DNA of 64,000 nt, taken from Bacteroidota bacterium. Lineage in GTDB: Bacteria > Bacteroidota > Bacteroidia > Bacteroidales > VadinHA17. Position numbers and translations under genes: made by a program. This document shows, in pieces, positions 48,577-57,458 of the stretch (position 1 is the stretch's first letter; each line of letters begins with the position of its first letter). The DNA is taken from the NCBI GenBank assembly GCA_016718875.1, contig JADKBL010000017.1, positions 1-64,000 of the forward strand, in the 5' to 3' direction. A model generated the notes under the pieces. The model worked only from the letters and a program-made list of their open reading frames with translations. It did not search any database and was not told the DNA's origin.

Positions 48577-50997
48577 ATGTTTAGCAATCTTTTTAAGCAT
48601 AGCATAAGATCCCTTAAGAGACAGCGTGCATACATAATAATCAATATTCTTGGTCTTTCAATAGGAATAGCCTGTACACTTCTGATTGGCCTTTTTGTTA
48701 TAAATGAAGCAAGCTATGACAGGTTTAATGAGAAAAAGGAGAGGATCGTCAGGGTAGTTCTGACAGGTAAGATAGGAGGACAGGAAATAATCGGCGCCTT
48801 TACCTGCGCACCAATAGGACCTACAATGGTTAGGGAATTTCCTGAAGTCGAAAACTTTGTGAGAATGAATGGATGGGGACCGAGTGTAATAGAATATGAA
48901 AAGAAAACATTTACTGAAGATCATTTCATTGAGGTGGATTCAAGTTTCTTTGATATTTTTTCCATACCTGTTTTAAAAGGGGACAAAGGCAATTTGCTTA
49001 ATTCACCCAGGAAGGTCGTTCTGTCTGAATCGACCGCCTTAAAAATATTTGGTAATGAGAACCCTATTGACAAACAGATCAAAATAGGTAACGACACATC
49101 CAAATATACAGTTAGCGGTGTATTCGGGGATGTTCCAGCAAATTCTCATTTTGAGGCAAATATCCTCGGATCTTTCATGACAAATCAGCGGTCGCAGAAT
49201 CCGGTATGGCTAAGCAACAGCTTCAGTACGTATATTCTTCTTAAACCCAATACCAACTGGGTGGATGTGGACGCCAAGATACCTGCACTCCTCGAGAAAT
49301 ATGTGGGACCTGAGGTGCAGCGATTCATGGGGATCTCCCTGGAGGATTTTCTCGCTCAGGGAAACAGGTACAGGTATTTTCTGCAGCCGCTAACAGAGGT
49401 TCACCTCGATCCTTCCATTCAGCAGCAGTTTAAGGCAGCCAGTGATCCCAAATACCTGTGGATCTTTGGTAGCGTAGCTATGCTGATAGTACTTATAGCT
49501 GCAATAAATTTTATGAACCTCTCTACAGCTCAATCTGCCAGGAGAGCCAAGGAGGTGGGAATAAAAAAGATAGGAGGCAGCTCAAAAGGGATGCTTATTG
49601 CACAGTTCCTGACAGAATCATTTATCCTGTCATTTATTTCCTTAATCATAGCTGTGATAATTGTGAAAATAGCACTTCCCTATTTTAGTAACCTTCTGGG
49701 GATAACACTTGAGCTAAAACTTCTGAACAACATTTTTACAATACCTGCTCTTATACTTTTTGCAATTTTCGTTGGTTTGCTCGCAGGCAGTTATCCTGCA
49801 TTTTTTCTTTCCTCTTTCAGCCCGTATGAAGTATTGAAGGGAGAGATAAAAAATAGTATGCAGAGTGGCCGCCTGAGAAAGGTGCTTGTAGTATTCCAGT
49901 TTGCTGTTTCCATTCTCCTGATTATTGGTACAATGATAATGTACAGGCAGATAAGCTTTATGGTGAACAAGGATGTGGGATTTACTAAGGAGAACCTTGT
50001 TGTAATAAACCGTGCAGGTGCCTTGGGCAACAAAGTTAAGTCTTTTAAAGAATCAGTGAAAAAGATTCCCGGGGTGCTTAATATTGCCAGTTCTACAGCT
50101 GTGCCCGGCAGAAACAATAACAATAACGGTTACGGAATAGAAGGAAAGAAGGGTGAAAGCTTTCTTCTCATGACCAACTGGGTAGACTATGATTATATTG
50201 ATACATATGGTATGACAATGGTTGATGGCAGGAGTTTCCAGGAATCCTATTCAACTGATCAGGATGCATGTCTCGTGAATGAATCCACTATAAAGAATTT
50301 CAGTATCAGTGATATAAGCCAGATCAGGTTTCTGCAGCCAAGGGATTCGGGCAGGTATGAAAACCGGCAGATAATAGGGGTTGTTAAGAATTTCAACTTT
50401 GAATCGCTCAGAAACCCGATAGGACCATATATGCTCCAGTTCAAAAAGGATAATATTCTTTGGGGATACCTGACTGTGAAACTTGACGGTAATAATACTT
50501 CAAAGACTATAAATGAAATAGAAAAAGTATGGAAGGAGTATCTCACTGATGATCCGCTTCAGTACTATTTTCTTGACCAGGACTTTGAACAGATGTATTC
50601 ACAGGAAAAACAAAATGCCCAAATGGCGATTATTTTCTCTATTCTGGCAGTATTCATTGCAGGACTTGGTCTCTTCGGACTGACATCATTTACTGTGGAA
50701 CAGCGCACAAAAGAAATAGGTGTAAGAAAAGCCATGGGTTCAACGGTGGCGGGAATTTATTATGAAATATCAAAAGAAATTTTGGTGCTTGTTACAATTT
50801 CTGCTGTAATATCCTGGCCGATAATCTATTACGTTGCAGGCAGGTGGCTGGAGAATTTCTATTACAGGATCAACCTCGGTTTTGTAAGCTTCTTTGCAGG
50901 TCTGGCTATTGCCATCAGCATAGCCCTTATTACTATAAGCTACAAAGTATTACAGGCAGCAAGGATTAATCCCGCTCAATCCCTTAAGTATGAATAG
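48577..50997 (+). CDS. ABC transporter permease, double FtsX/MacB type, copy 2
   Basis: This 806-residue permease has the same eight-helix double FtsX plan: helix 1 YIIINILGLSIGIACTLLIG, first FtsX block INFMNLSTAQSARRAKEVGI and last block EQRTKEIGVRKAMGSTVAGI, ending in NPAQSLKYE. It is very similar along its whole length to the next gene (copy 3), a clear tandem duplication, and less so to copy 1. The gap to copy 1 is 99 bp with no terminator, so cotranscription is likely. Confidence 0.88.
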   Translation: MFSNLFKHSIRSLKRQRAYIIINILGLSIGIACTLLIGLFVINEASYDRFNEKKERIVRVVLTGKIGGQEIIGAFTCAPIGPTMVREFPEVENFVRMNGWGPSVIEYEKKTFTEDHFIEVDSSFFDIFSIPVLKGDKGNLLNSPRKVVLSESTALKIFGNENPIDKQIKIGNDTSKYTVSGVFGDVPANSHFEANILGSFMTNQRSQNPVWLSNSFSTYILLKPNTNWVDVDAKIPALLEKYVGPEVQRFMGISLEDFLAQGNRYRYFLQPLTEVHLDPSIQQQFKAASDPKYLWIFGSVAMLIVLIAAINFMNLSTAQSARRAKEVGIKKIGGSSKGMLIAQFLTESFILSFISLIIAVIIVKIALPYFSNLLGITLELKLLNNIFTIPALILFAIFVGLLAGSYPAFFLSSFSPYEVLKGEIKNSMQSGRLRKVLVVFQFAVSILLIIGTMIMYRQISFMVNKDVGFTKENLVVINRAGALGNKVKSFKESVKKIPGVLNIASSTAVPGRNNNNNGYGIEGKKGESFLLMTNWVDYDYIDTYGMTMVDGRSFQESYSTDQDACLVNESTIKNFSISDISQIRFLQPRDSGRYENRQIIGVVKNFNFESLRNPIGPYMLQFKKDNILWGYLTVKLDGNNTSKTINEIEKVWKEYLTDDPLQYYFLDQDFEQMYSQEKQNAQMAIIFSILAVFIAGLGLFGLTSFTVEQRTKEIGVRKAMGSTVAGIYYEISKEILVLVTISAVISWPIIYYVAGRWLENFYYRINLGFVSFFAGLAIAISIALITISYKVLQAARINPAQSLKYE

Positions 50998-51056
50998 AAA
51001 TCTGCTACATCCAGATTTTGTTATCAGCCATTTATAAATATATATACCCTGTTAAT

Positions 51057-53477
51057 ATGTTGCAGAATTTATTTAAATACACAGTTAGGTCTTTTAAAAG
51101 ACAACGCACATATGTTATTATCAATATACTCGGGTTGTCCATAGGAATTGCCTGCAGCCTGCTGATAGCACTCTTTGTGATTAACGAATCAGGCTATGAT
51201 AACTATAATGTGAAAAAGGACAGGATATTCAGGGTGATCTTAAATGGTAAAATCGGAGGTCAGGAGGTTACGACTACTTCCTCTCCGGCTATTATGGGGC
51301 CAACACTGCTGAAAGAATTTCCGGAAATTGAAGATTATACGAGAATGTCAGGAAGAGGTCCAACCGTTATTGAGTATAATAACCAGACCTTTACTGAAGA
51401 ACACATGATTGAAGTTGATTCATCCTTCTTCAATATCTTTTCAATACCTGTCCTTAAAGGAGATATTCAGAACCTGCTGAACGCTCCCAGAAAAGCTGTA
51501 TTGTCTGAATCAACGGCAAGGAAAATCTTCGGTGAGGAAAACCCTGTTGACAAAACGATAAAAATCGGAACGGATTCAATAAGATACACTGTATCGGGTG
51601 TTATGGGTGATATCCCTGCAAATACACATTTTGAGGCCAATATCCTGACATCATTCATGACAAATCCAAGATCGGCAAGTCCCGTCTGGATGAACAACAG
51701 CTTCAGTACATATTTTTTATTAAAGCCAAATACCACCTATAAAACTGTTGATGAAAAGTTTCCTGACCTTCTGATTAAGTATGTCGGACCTGAACTTCAG
51801 CAATATATGGGTATTTCAATGGAAGATCTTATAAAGCAGGGGAATAAATACAGATTTTATCTCCAGAGCCTTACGGATATCCATCTTGATCCAACGATTC
51901 AGCAGGAGTTTAAGACTTCAAGTGATCCCAAATTCCTGGTAATATTTGGCAGTATTGCGGTACTGATAGTGCTTATTGCTGCAATAAATTTTATGAACCT
52001 TTCGACAGCCCAGGCCTCAAAAAGAGCAAAGGAGGTAGGCATAAAGAAGATAGGAGGTTCCACCCAGGGAATGCTTATAACACAGTTCCTTACTGAGGCA
52101 TGCCTTTTGTCTTTTGTTTCACTGATACTGGCAATAATTTTTATTAAAGCTTCACTTCCATTCTTCAGTAATTTGCTGGGAATAAATCTGGAATTGAATC
52201 TTTTTGGAAGCATGTTTACAATTCCTGCTTTGATACTCTTCTCAATATTTGTTGGCTTTATTGCCGGCAGTTATCCTGCTTTCTACCTTTCATCCTTCAG
52301 CCCTTATGAGGTTTTGAAGGGGGATGTAAAGAACAATATGAAAAACGGGATGCTGAGAAAAGTGCTTGTCGTCTTCCAGTTTTCAGTATCAATTCTGCTG
52401 ATTATCGGAACAATGATAATGTACAGGCAGATCCATTATATGCTTAATAAGGATTTGGGTTTCAGCAAGGAGCAGTTACTGGTGATAAACAGGGCCGGTG
52501 CACTGGGACAAAAGATGAAAACATTTAAGACAGCGGTGAAAGAGATCCCGGGGGTAATCAATATTACCAGCTCCACTGCTATACCTGGCCGGACAAATAA
52601 TACGAACGGATACCGAATTGAAGGTAGAAAAGATGAACCGGTAATTATGTCTACAGCATGGGTTGATTACAATTATCTGGATACCTACGGCATGTCACTG
52701 GTTTCCGGTAGATTTTTTGATGAGTCATATACAAGCGATCAGCAGGCATGTCTCGTAAATGAGGCTGCAATCAAGAATTTCGGAATAACCGATGTTCAGG
52801 GAACCAGGTTCTTTCAGCCCGATGATTCAGGCAAAATGGAATATCTTCCGATTCTTGGTGTTGTAAAGAACTTCAATTTCGAATCACTCCGTAACCCGAT
52901 TGAACCATATATCCTGAAATTTCAGAATGATGGAATGCTGTGGGGATATGTTACTGTGAAGATCTCTGCATTGAATTATACAAACACAATAAGCCAGATT
53001 GAAAAAGTTTGGAAAGAATTTATGTCAAACGATCCTCTTCAGTACTACTTCCTTGAAGAGGATTTTGAACAGATGTATTCACAGGAGAAGCAAAATGCCC
53101 AGATGGCTGTGATATTTTCTATACTGGCTATGTTTATTGCAGGTCTTGGCCTTTTCGGGCTTACATCATTTACTGTTGAACAGAGAACAAAGGAGATAGG
53201 AGTAAGGAAAGCGATGGGATCAAGTGTTGCCGGAATATATTATGAGATATCGAAGGAAATTATTGTGCTGGTATCTGTTTCAGCATTAATATCATGGCCA
53301 ATAATTTATTACATTGCAGGAACCTGGCTTGAGAATTTCTACTACAGGATAAGTCTGGGAGCTTTTAGTTTTATAGCCGGTCTTGCGATTGCCCTTACAA
53401 TAGCCCTGCTTACAATAAGCTATCGTGTATTGCAGGCTGCAAGGGTTAATCCGGCCCAATCGCTTAAGTACGAATAA
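51057..53477 (+). CDS. ABC transporter permease, double FtsX/MacB type, copy 3
   Basis: This 806-residue paralogue matches copy 2 in length from the chosen start at 51057 (MLQNLFKYTVRSFKRQ); an upstream ATG at 51018 would add 13 residues without similarity. Signature blocks are INFMNLSTAQASKRAKEVGI and EQRTKEIGVRKAMGSSVAGI. Differences from copy 2 are concentrated in the periplasmic domains, which fits diverging ligands or partners with a common ATPase contact. A strong terminator directly follows the stop codon. Confidence 0.88.
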   Translation: MLQNLFKYTVRSFKRQRTYVIINILGLSIGIACSLLIALFVINESGYDNYNVKKDRIFRVILNGKIGGQEVTTTSSPAIMGPTLLKEFPEIEDYTRMSGRGPTVIEYNNQTFTEEHMIEVDSSFFNIFSIPVLKGDIQNLLNAPRKAVLSESTARKIFGEENPVDKTIKIGTDSIRYTVSGVMGDIPANTHFEANILTSFMTNPRSASPVWMNNSFSTYFLLKPNTTYKTVDEKFPDLLIKYVGPELQQYMGISMEDLIKQGNKYRFYLQSLTDIHLDPTIQQEFKTSSDPKFLVIFGSIAVLIVLIAAINFMNLSTAQASKRAKEVGIKKIGGSTQGMLITQFLTEACLLSFVSLILAIIFIKASLPFFSNLLGINLELNLFGSMFTIPALILFSIFVGFIAGSYPAFYLSSFSPYEVLKGDVKNNMKNGMLRKVLVVFQFSVSILLIIGTMIMYRQIHYMLNKDLGFSKEQLLVINRAGALGQKMKTFKTAVKEIPGVINITSSTAIPGRTNNTNGYRIEGRKDEPVIMSTAWVDYNYLDTYGMSLVSGRFFDESYTSDQQACLVNEAAIKNFGITDVQGTRFFQPDDSGKMEYLPILGVVKNFNFESLRNPIEPYILKFQNDGMLWGYVTVKISALNYTNTISQIEKVWKEFMSNDPLQYYFLEEDFEQMYSQEKQNAQMAVIFSILAMFIAGLGLFGLTSFTVEQRTKEIGVRKAMGSSVAGIYYEISKEIIVLVSVSALISWPIIYYIAGTWLENFYYRISLGAFSFIAGLAIALTIALLTISYRVLQAARVNPAQSLKYE

Positions 53478-53513
53478 AAAAAGAATCCCGTTTTCACGGG
53501 ATTCTTTTTTTTT
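53474..53513. terminator. Bidirectional intrinsic terminator
   Basis: AAGAATCCCG and CGGGATTCTT form a perfect 10-bp stem with a TTTTCA loop, flanked by A7-A8 on the left and a run of about nine T on the right. It would end the permease transcripts (plus) and also the PH-domain gene (minus). Confidence 0.93.
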
Positions 53514-53546
53514 GATTTGCGGGTATATATATTGAGTTTGGATTGC

Positions 53547-53855
53547 CTAGTACATTTTGTTGATCAGCTGCCCGAATTCATCTCTCTTCTTGAGCGGGAA
53601 CATAAGGCTTCTTCCGTCACGTGTAACAACATTCAATCCTTTTGCAGCAAAAAAACCTTTGCTGTAGAAGATAACTTCAAGTATGTTTTCAAAAAGGATC
53701 TCAAGGTTGAATTTTGTGAGTTCCTCACTGACTGGTTTGAAGTATATGCGCTGGTTTGTTACAATAAATTTGCCTTCTATTGTCTTGTTCTCAATTACCT
53801 GATTTGTATCTCCTGCTTTGAGAACAACTTCGTTTGCTGCTAATTTAACTGTCAT
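53547..53855 (-). CDS. Small PH/GRAM-like domain protein
   Basis: This 102-residue soluble protein has no signal or membrane segment. The pattern of strands ending in a helix, with GKFIVTNQRIYFKP and GLNVVTRDGRSLMFPL, matches bacterial PH or GRAM-like domains, whose VTNxRIYF strand is characteristic. These domains bind membranes or proteins, but the function here is unknown. It is a single gene convergent with the permease operon and shares its terminator. Confidence 0.65.
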   Translation of the reverse strand: MTVKLAANEVVLKAGDTNQVIENKTIEGKFIVTNQRIYFKPVSEELTKFNLEILFENILEVIFYSKGFFAAKGLNVVTRDGRSLMFPLKKRDEFGQLINKMY

Positions 53856-53954
53856 GGCTTTTTATTTTCTGTTCTGCATTAAAGACGTACAGGTTAACCA
53901 AATGTTGCATGTTTAGTGAGGAAGTTTATAATTATTTTTATATAACATAAAAAA

Positions 53955-53971
53955 TGTCTATTTTTTTGACA
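53955..53971. promoter_or_regulatory. TGTC-N9-GACA palindrome upstream of the response regulator
   Basis: TGTCTATTTTTTTGACA keeps both four-base half-sites with an all-A/T spacer and lies 43-59 bp before the regulator start. The same 17-bp architecture precedes the divergent tolC operon, which points to binding by the regulator itself and autoregulation. Confidence 0.6.
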
Positions 53972-54013
53972 CATTTGGAGATTTGTGCCGTCTTTGAAAC
54001 AAAATGACATAAA

Positions 54014-55377
54014 ATGAAAGGATCAGTCCTTATTGTCGATGATAACCGTGAGATACTTTCTGCCCTTGAAAAGGTGGTAAGGAAGGAATTTGAAAAGGTA
54101 ATTACGCTGACAAATCCCAACCGTATTCCCGAAGCATTAGGCCGTAATGATATTGATATAGTGATGCTTGATATGAATTACAGATCAGGCAATCACAATG
54201 GTAACGAAGGTCTCTTCTGGATGAAAGAGATCTTCAGTCATGAAAGGAATATAAGTGTGGTGATCGTAACTGATTCTGCTGACATTGAGCTTGCTGTCAA
54301 AGCGATAAGAGAGGGAGCCGTTGACTATATTCTAAAACCATGGGACGATTTAAAGCTTATTTCGACTTTAAATGCAGCAATGCAGCTTAGAAGTTCCAGG
54401 CTTGAGGCTAACTCTCTTAAGCAGGATAACATCCTGTTAAAAAGAAGGAGATCAACAGGGGCGGAGAGAAGATTGTCCTTGGTGCCTCACCAACGATGAT
54501 CAATGTGATGAATATTGTCCGCAAGGTTGCATCAACCGATGCCAATGTGCTGATTACAGGTGAAAACGGTACGGGCAAAGAGCTTGTTGCCAGGGAAATA
54601 CATAATCTTTCAAAACGGTCAGGCGAGCTGATGGCCACTGTTGATATGGGTTCCATTACCGAAACACTTTTCGAGAGCGAACTCTTCGGTCATGTCAAAG
54701 GGGCATTCACCGATGCCAGGGAGGACCGCAAGGGAAAGTTCGAGACTGCTGATAAAAGCACGCTTTTTCTTGATGAGATAGGAAACCTCACACTCTCCGC
54801 GCAGGCCAAACTACTGAGTGTTCTGCAGAACAGATACATTGTCAGAGTAGGATCGAACAAACAGATTCCGGTTGATATCAGGCTTATCTGTGCAACAAAC
54901 CGCAACCTTATGCAGATGGTCAGGGATGGTGAGTTCAGGGAAGATCTTCTATACAGGATCAATACAATCCTTATAGAAGTACCCCCATTGCGCGACAGGG
55001 TTGATGATATTCCGATCCTTGCAAATTATTTCCTAAAGATAAACAGTGAGCGTTATTGTAAGGAAGGAATGCGTTTCAATACCCATACTCTGGAAAAGCT
55101 GGCTAACCACGACTGGCCGGGGAATGTCCGTGAGTTGCAGCATGCTGTGGAAAAAGCTGTAATATTAAGTGAATCAGATATATTGAAGCCTTCCGATTTC
55201 ATGTTTGCTTCTTCAGGAAGAGGCTCATCATCAGTTGAAATGACTCTTGATGAAATGGAGAAGAAGATAATACTCGAGAGCCTGAAAAAATACAGCAATA
55301 ACCTGAGTATGTCAGCATCCAAACTCGGTATTACCCGCCAGACTCTTTATAATAAGATGAAGAAATACGGGATTTGA
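54014..55377 (+). pseudogene. Sigma-54-dependent NtrC-family response regulator, frameshifted between receiver and AAA+ domains
   Basis: Receiver domain: VLIVDDNREIL with the phospho-acceptor Asp in IDIVMLDMNYRSG. AAA+ domain: Walker A GENGTGKE, the sigma-54-contact loop GAFTDA (usually GAFTGA) and Walker B LFLDEIGN. DNA-binding Fis domain: SKLGITRQTLYNKMKKYGI. One A is missing from the A5 run at 54439-54443; restoring it gives ILLKKKEINRGGEKIVLGAS, about 454 residues. No histidine kinase gene is in the window. Its position between the permeases and the tolC operon, and the matching palindromes upstream, suggest it controls this export system. Confidence 0.88.
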
Positions 55378-55439
55378 TTACCTACTGGATCAATAAAATC
55401 ACAGAGGCCAAGGGGGAAAATCAGAGATAAGGAATGTTA

Positions 55440-55468
55440 ATCCACCTTTGGGGGTGGATACCCTAGGG
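55440..55468. terminator. Possible terminator between convergent genes
   Basis: ATCCACC-TTTGGG-GGTGGAT is a 7-bp hairpin, followed by the CCCTAGGG palindrome. It lies between the ends of the regulator gene and the ATPase gene. No T-tract is present, so support is weak. Confidence 0.35.
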
Positions 55469-55480
55469 TTAAAACCAGAA

Positions 55481-56140
55481 TTATACTACCTGACCGTCAA
55501 ACAGGTTGATTACGCGGTGAGCATATCCTGAATCCCTGTCGGAGTGGGTTACCATTATAATGGTTGTTCCCTCTTTGTTCAGTTCAGTCAGAAGGTTGAT
55601 CACTTCAATACCGTTTTTTGAATCAAGGTTACCTGTAGGCTCATCGGCAAGGATAAGCTTTGTATTTGCCACAACAGCACGGGCAATTGCCACCCTCTGC
55701 TGCTGACCTCCCGAAAGCTGCTGCGGGAAATGTTTCGCCCTGTGGCTTATCTTCATCCTTTCCAGGACATCCTCAACCATCTTCTTCCTTTCACCTGACT
55801 TCATTTTAAGGTAAATGAGCGGAAGCTCAACATTCTCATAAACATTGAGTTCATCAATCAGGTTAAAACTCTGAAATACGAATCCAATGTTTCCTTTACG
55901 AAACATTGTCCTGTCGCGCTCCTTCAGGTTTGCTACTTCTGTACCGTTGAAGATATAGCTGCCTGAGGAAGGATTGTCAAGCAATCCGAGTATGTTAAGC
56001 AGGGTCGATTTGCCGCATCCTGACGGACCCATTACTGCAACGTATTCTCCCTCCTTAACTTCGATGTTAACTTTATTGAGAGCTGTTGTCTCAACCTCTT
56101 CAGTTCTGAAGACTTTTGTTAATGAATTTGTTTTGATCAT
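55481..56140 (-). CDS. ABC transporter ATPase, MacB/LolD type
   Basis: This 219-residue ATPase belongs to the type VII (MacB/LolD/FtsE) ABC group. Walker A is GPSGCGKST, the Q-loop lies in GFVFQSFNLIDELNVYEN, the signature is LSGGQQQRVAIARA and Walker B is LILADEPTGNLDS, followed by the switch His in TIIMVTHSD. It would power the double-FtsX permeases encoded at 46-53 kb, the only ones in the window. It is the last gene of the tolC-hlyD-ATPase operon, 25 bp after the adaptor gene. Confidence 0.95.
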   Translation of the reverse strand: MIKTNSLTKVFRTEEVETTALNKVNIEVKEGEYVAVMGPSGCGKSTLLNILGLLDNPSSGSYIFNGTEVANLKERDRTMFRKGNIGFVFQSFNLIDELNVYENVELPLIYLKMKSGERKKMVEDVLERMKISHRAKHFPQQLSGGQQQRVAIARAVVANTKLILADEPTGNLDSKNGIEVINLLTELNKEGTTIIMVTHSDRDSGYAHRVINLFDGQVV

Positions 56141-56165
56141 GGCATTAATTATGAATGGTTAATAC

Positions 56166-57440
56166 TTATTTCTTAAAAATCAGTTTCTCGTTTTTCCCAA
56201 AGGTTTCATAACCTGATACTATTACCTTTTCCCCTGGCTTTAGTCCTTCAAGTACTTCATAGAACCTCGGATTTTTTCTTCCTATGGAAATGTTCCTTCT
56301 TGTTGCAAAAGATTCAGATTCATCCAGTACGAATATCCATTGTCCTCCTGTCTCCTGGAAAAATCCCCCTATGGGTACAAGTACAGAAATCTTTGGCTGT
56401 CCAAGCTGCAGGCTGGTATAATAGGTCTGACCGGTCCTGATATTGTCAGGCATTGAATCCTGAAACACCATATCAATTTCAAAGGTTCCGTTCCTTACTT
56501 CAGGATACACTCTTTTTACAACGAGGTCGAATTCAGTTCCCTGCCTGTCGAGGGTTGCTGTAAGCTGTGTCCTTACCCTGTCAATATAATGTTCATCAAT
56601 CTGGGCTGTAACTTTGTATGAGGTAAGAACATTTATCTGTCCCATGTTTGCTCCGCGCTGTATCGACTGACCTATTTCAGGAGTTAAAAGGCCTAGCTGG
56701 CCGTCAACAGGGGCCCTGACATTCAGGTTTTCCGCTCTCTGCCTTACAAGGTTCAGGTTTTTACGCATATTGTCGAGGTTGGCTATCATTGTGTTGATAT
56801 TGATAGAATAGAATATTGAGTCCTGACGCTGGCGCTCAAGGAACAATTCCCTTGATTGGATGGCCATATCATAATCCTCTTTTGAACGTATGAATTCCTC
56901 TTTCGAGATAAGATTGTCTTTCATGAGGGTGACATTCTGCTGATAGTTGCGTTCCTTTCTCTCTATCTCATATTTGAGATTCACCAGTTCTCTTTTAATC
57001 TGCAGTCTTTGCTGCTCCATATTGATCTGTGTATTTCTCAGAAAGTTCTCCTTCTCAGCAAGTTGTGCCTCACTGTCAAGAATATTCAAATGAAGATCAG
57101 GATTAGAGAGTTTTAGTATAATATCTCCCTTCTTTACCATAGATCCTTCTTCAATAACTTTCTCTTCAACCCTTCCGCCTTCCTGCGCATCGAGGTAGAT
57201 TATTGTTATAGGTTCAACAGTTCCAGGAACAGTTATATAATCATTGAACTGGTCTTCAGTTACATTTTCAATTATAAGCTTGTCTTTTTCAACCTTATAT
57301 GTAGATGTACGGCTTGTAAAGAATGCCATGTAAATCAGGACTATAAATGCCAGCGCTGCCCCTGCATATAAAATATGCTTCTTCTGAATTCCTGTTTTCT
57401 TAGCAATTGGCCGGTCCATTTTTTCAAGTGGGGTATCCAT
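56166..57440 (-). CDS. HlyD/MacA-type periplasmic adaptor
   Basis: This membrane fusion protein of 424 residues joins the inner-membrane permease to the outer-membrane TolC channel. One N-terminal membrane anchor (ILYAGAALAFIVLIYMAFF) is followed by a split lipoyl domain (GTVEPITIIYLDAQEGGRVE and NVRAPVDGQLGLL). Between them lies a long alpha-hairpin coiled coil rich in Glu, Gln, Arg and Asn (about residues 120-235). The beta-barrel and C-terminal domains end the protein. It lies between tolC (18 bp) and the ATPase gene (25 bp). Confidence 0.92.
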   Translation of the reverse strand: MDTPLEKMDRPIAKKTGIQKKHILYAGAALAFIVLIYMAFFTSRTSTYKVEKDKLIIENVTEDQFNDYITVPGTVEPITIIYLDAQEGGRVEEKVIEEGSMVKKGDIILKLSNPDLHLNILDSEAQLAEKENFLRNTQINMEQQRLQIKRELVNLKYEIERKERNYQQNVTLMKDNLISKEEFIRSKEDYDMAIQSRELFLERQRQDSIFYSININTMIANLDNMRKNLNLVRQRAENLNVRAPVDGQLGLLTPEIGQSIQRGANMGQINVLTSYKVTAQIDEHYIDRVRTQLTATLDRQGTEFDLVVKRVYPEVRNGTFEIDMVFQDSMPDNIRTGQTYYTSLQLGQPKISVLVPIGGFFQETGGQWIFVLDESESFATRRNISIGRKNPRFYEVLEGLKPGEKVIVSGYETFGKNEKLIFKK

Positions 57441-57458
57441 TGTGTTATTGATTTTAGT

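Noticed and set aside
53976..53990. Sigma-54 promoter directly before the regulator gene
   Set aside because: GG and GC are present but only 8 bases apart instead of 10, and the flanking bases do not fit.
54436..54452. Programmed -1 frameshift at the A5 run in the NtrC-type regulator
   Set aside because: The direction would fit, but the slippery heptamer is poor (AGA to AAG re-pairing) and nine other genes show similar unprogrammed breaks.
54496..55377. A separate receiver-less sigma-54 activator starting at the internal ATG
   Set aside because: That start would skip the beginning of the conserved domain (VLGASPTM) and has no close ribosome-binding site; a lost base in the linker explains both frames.
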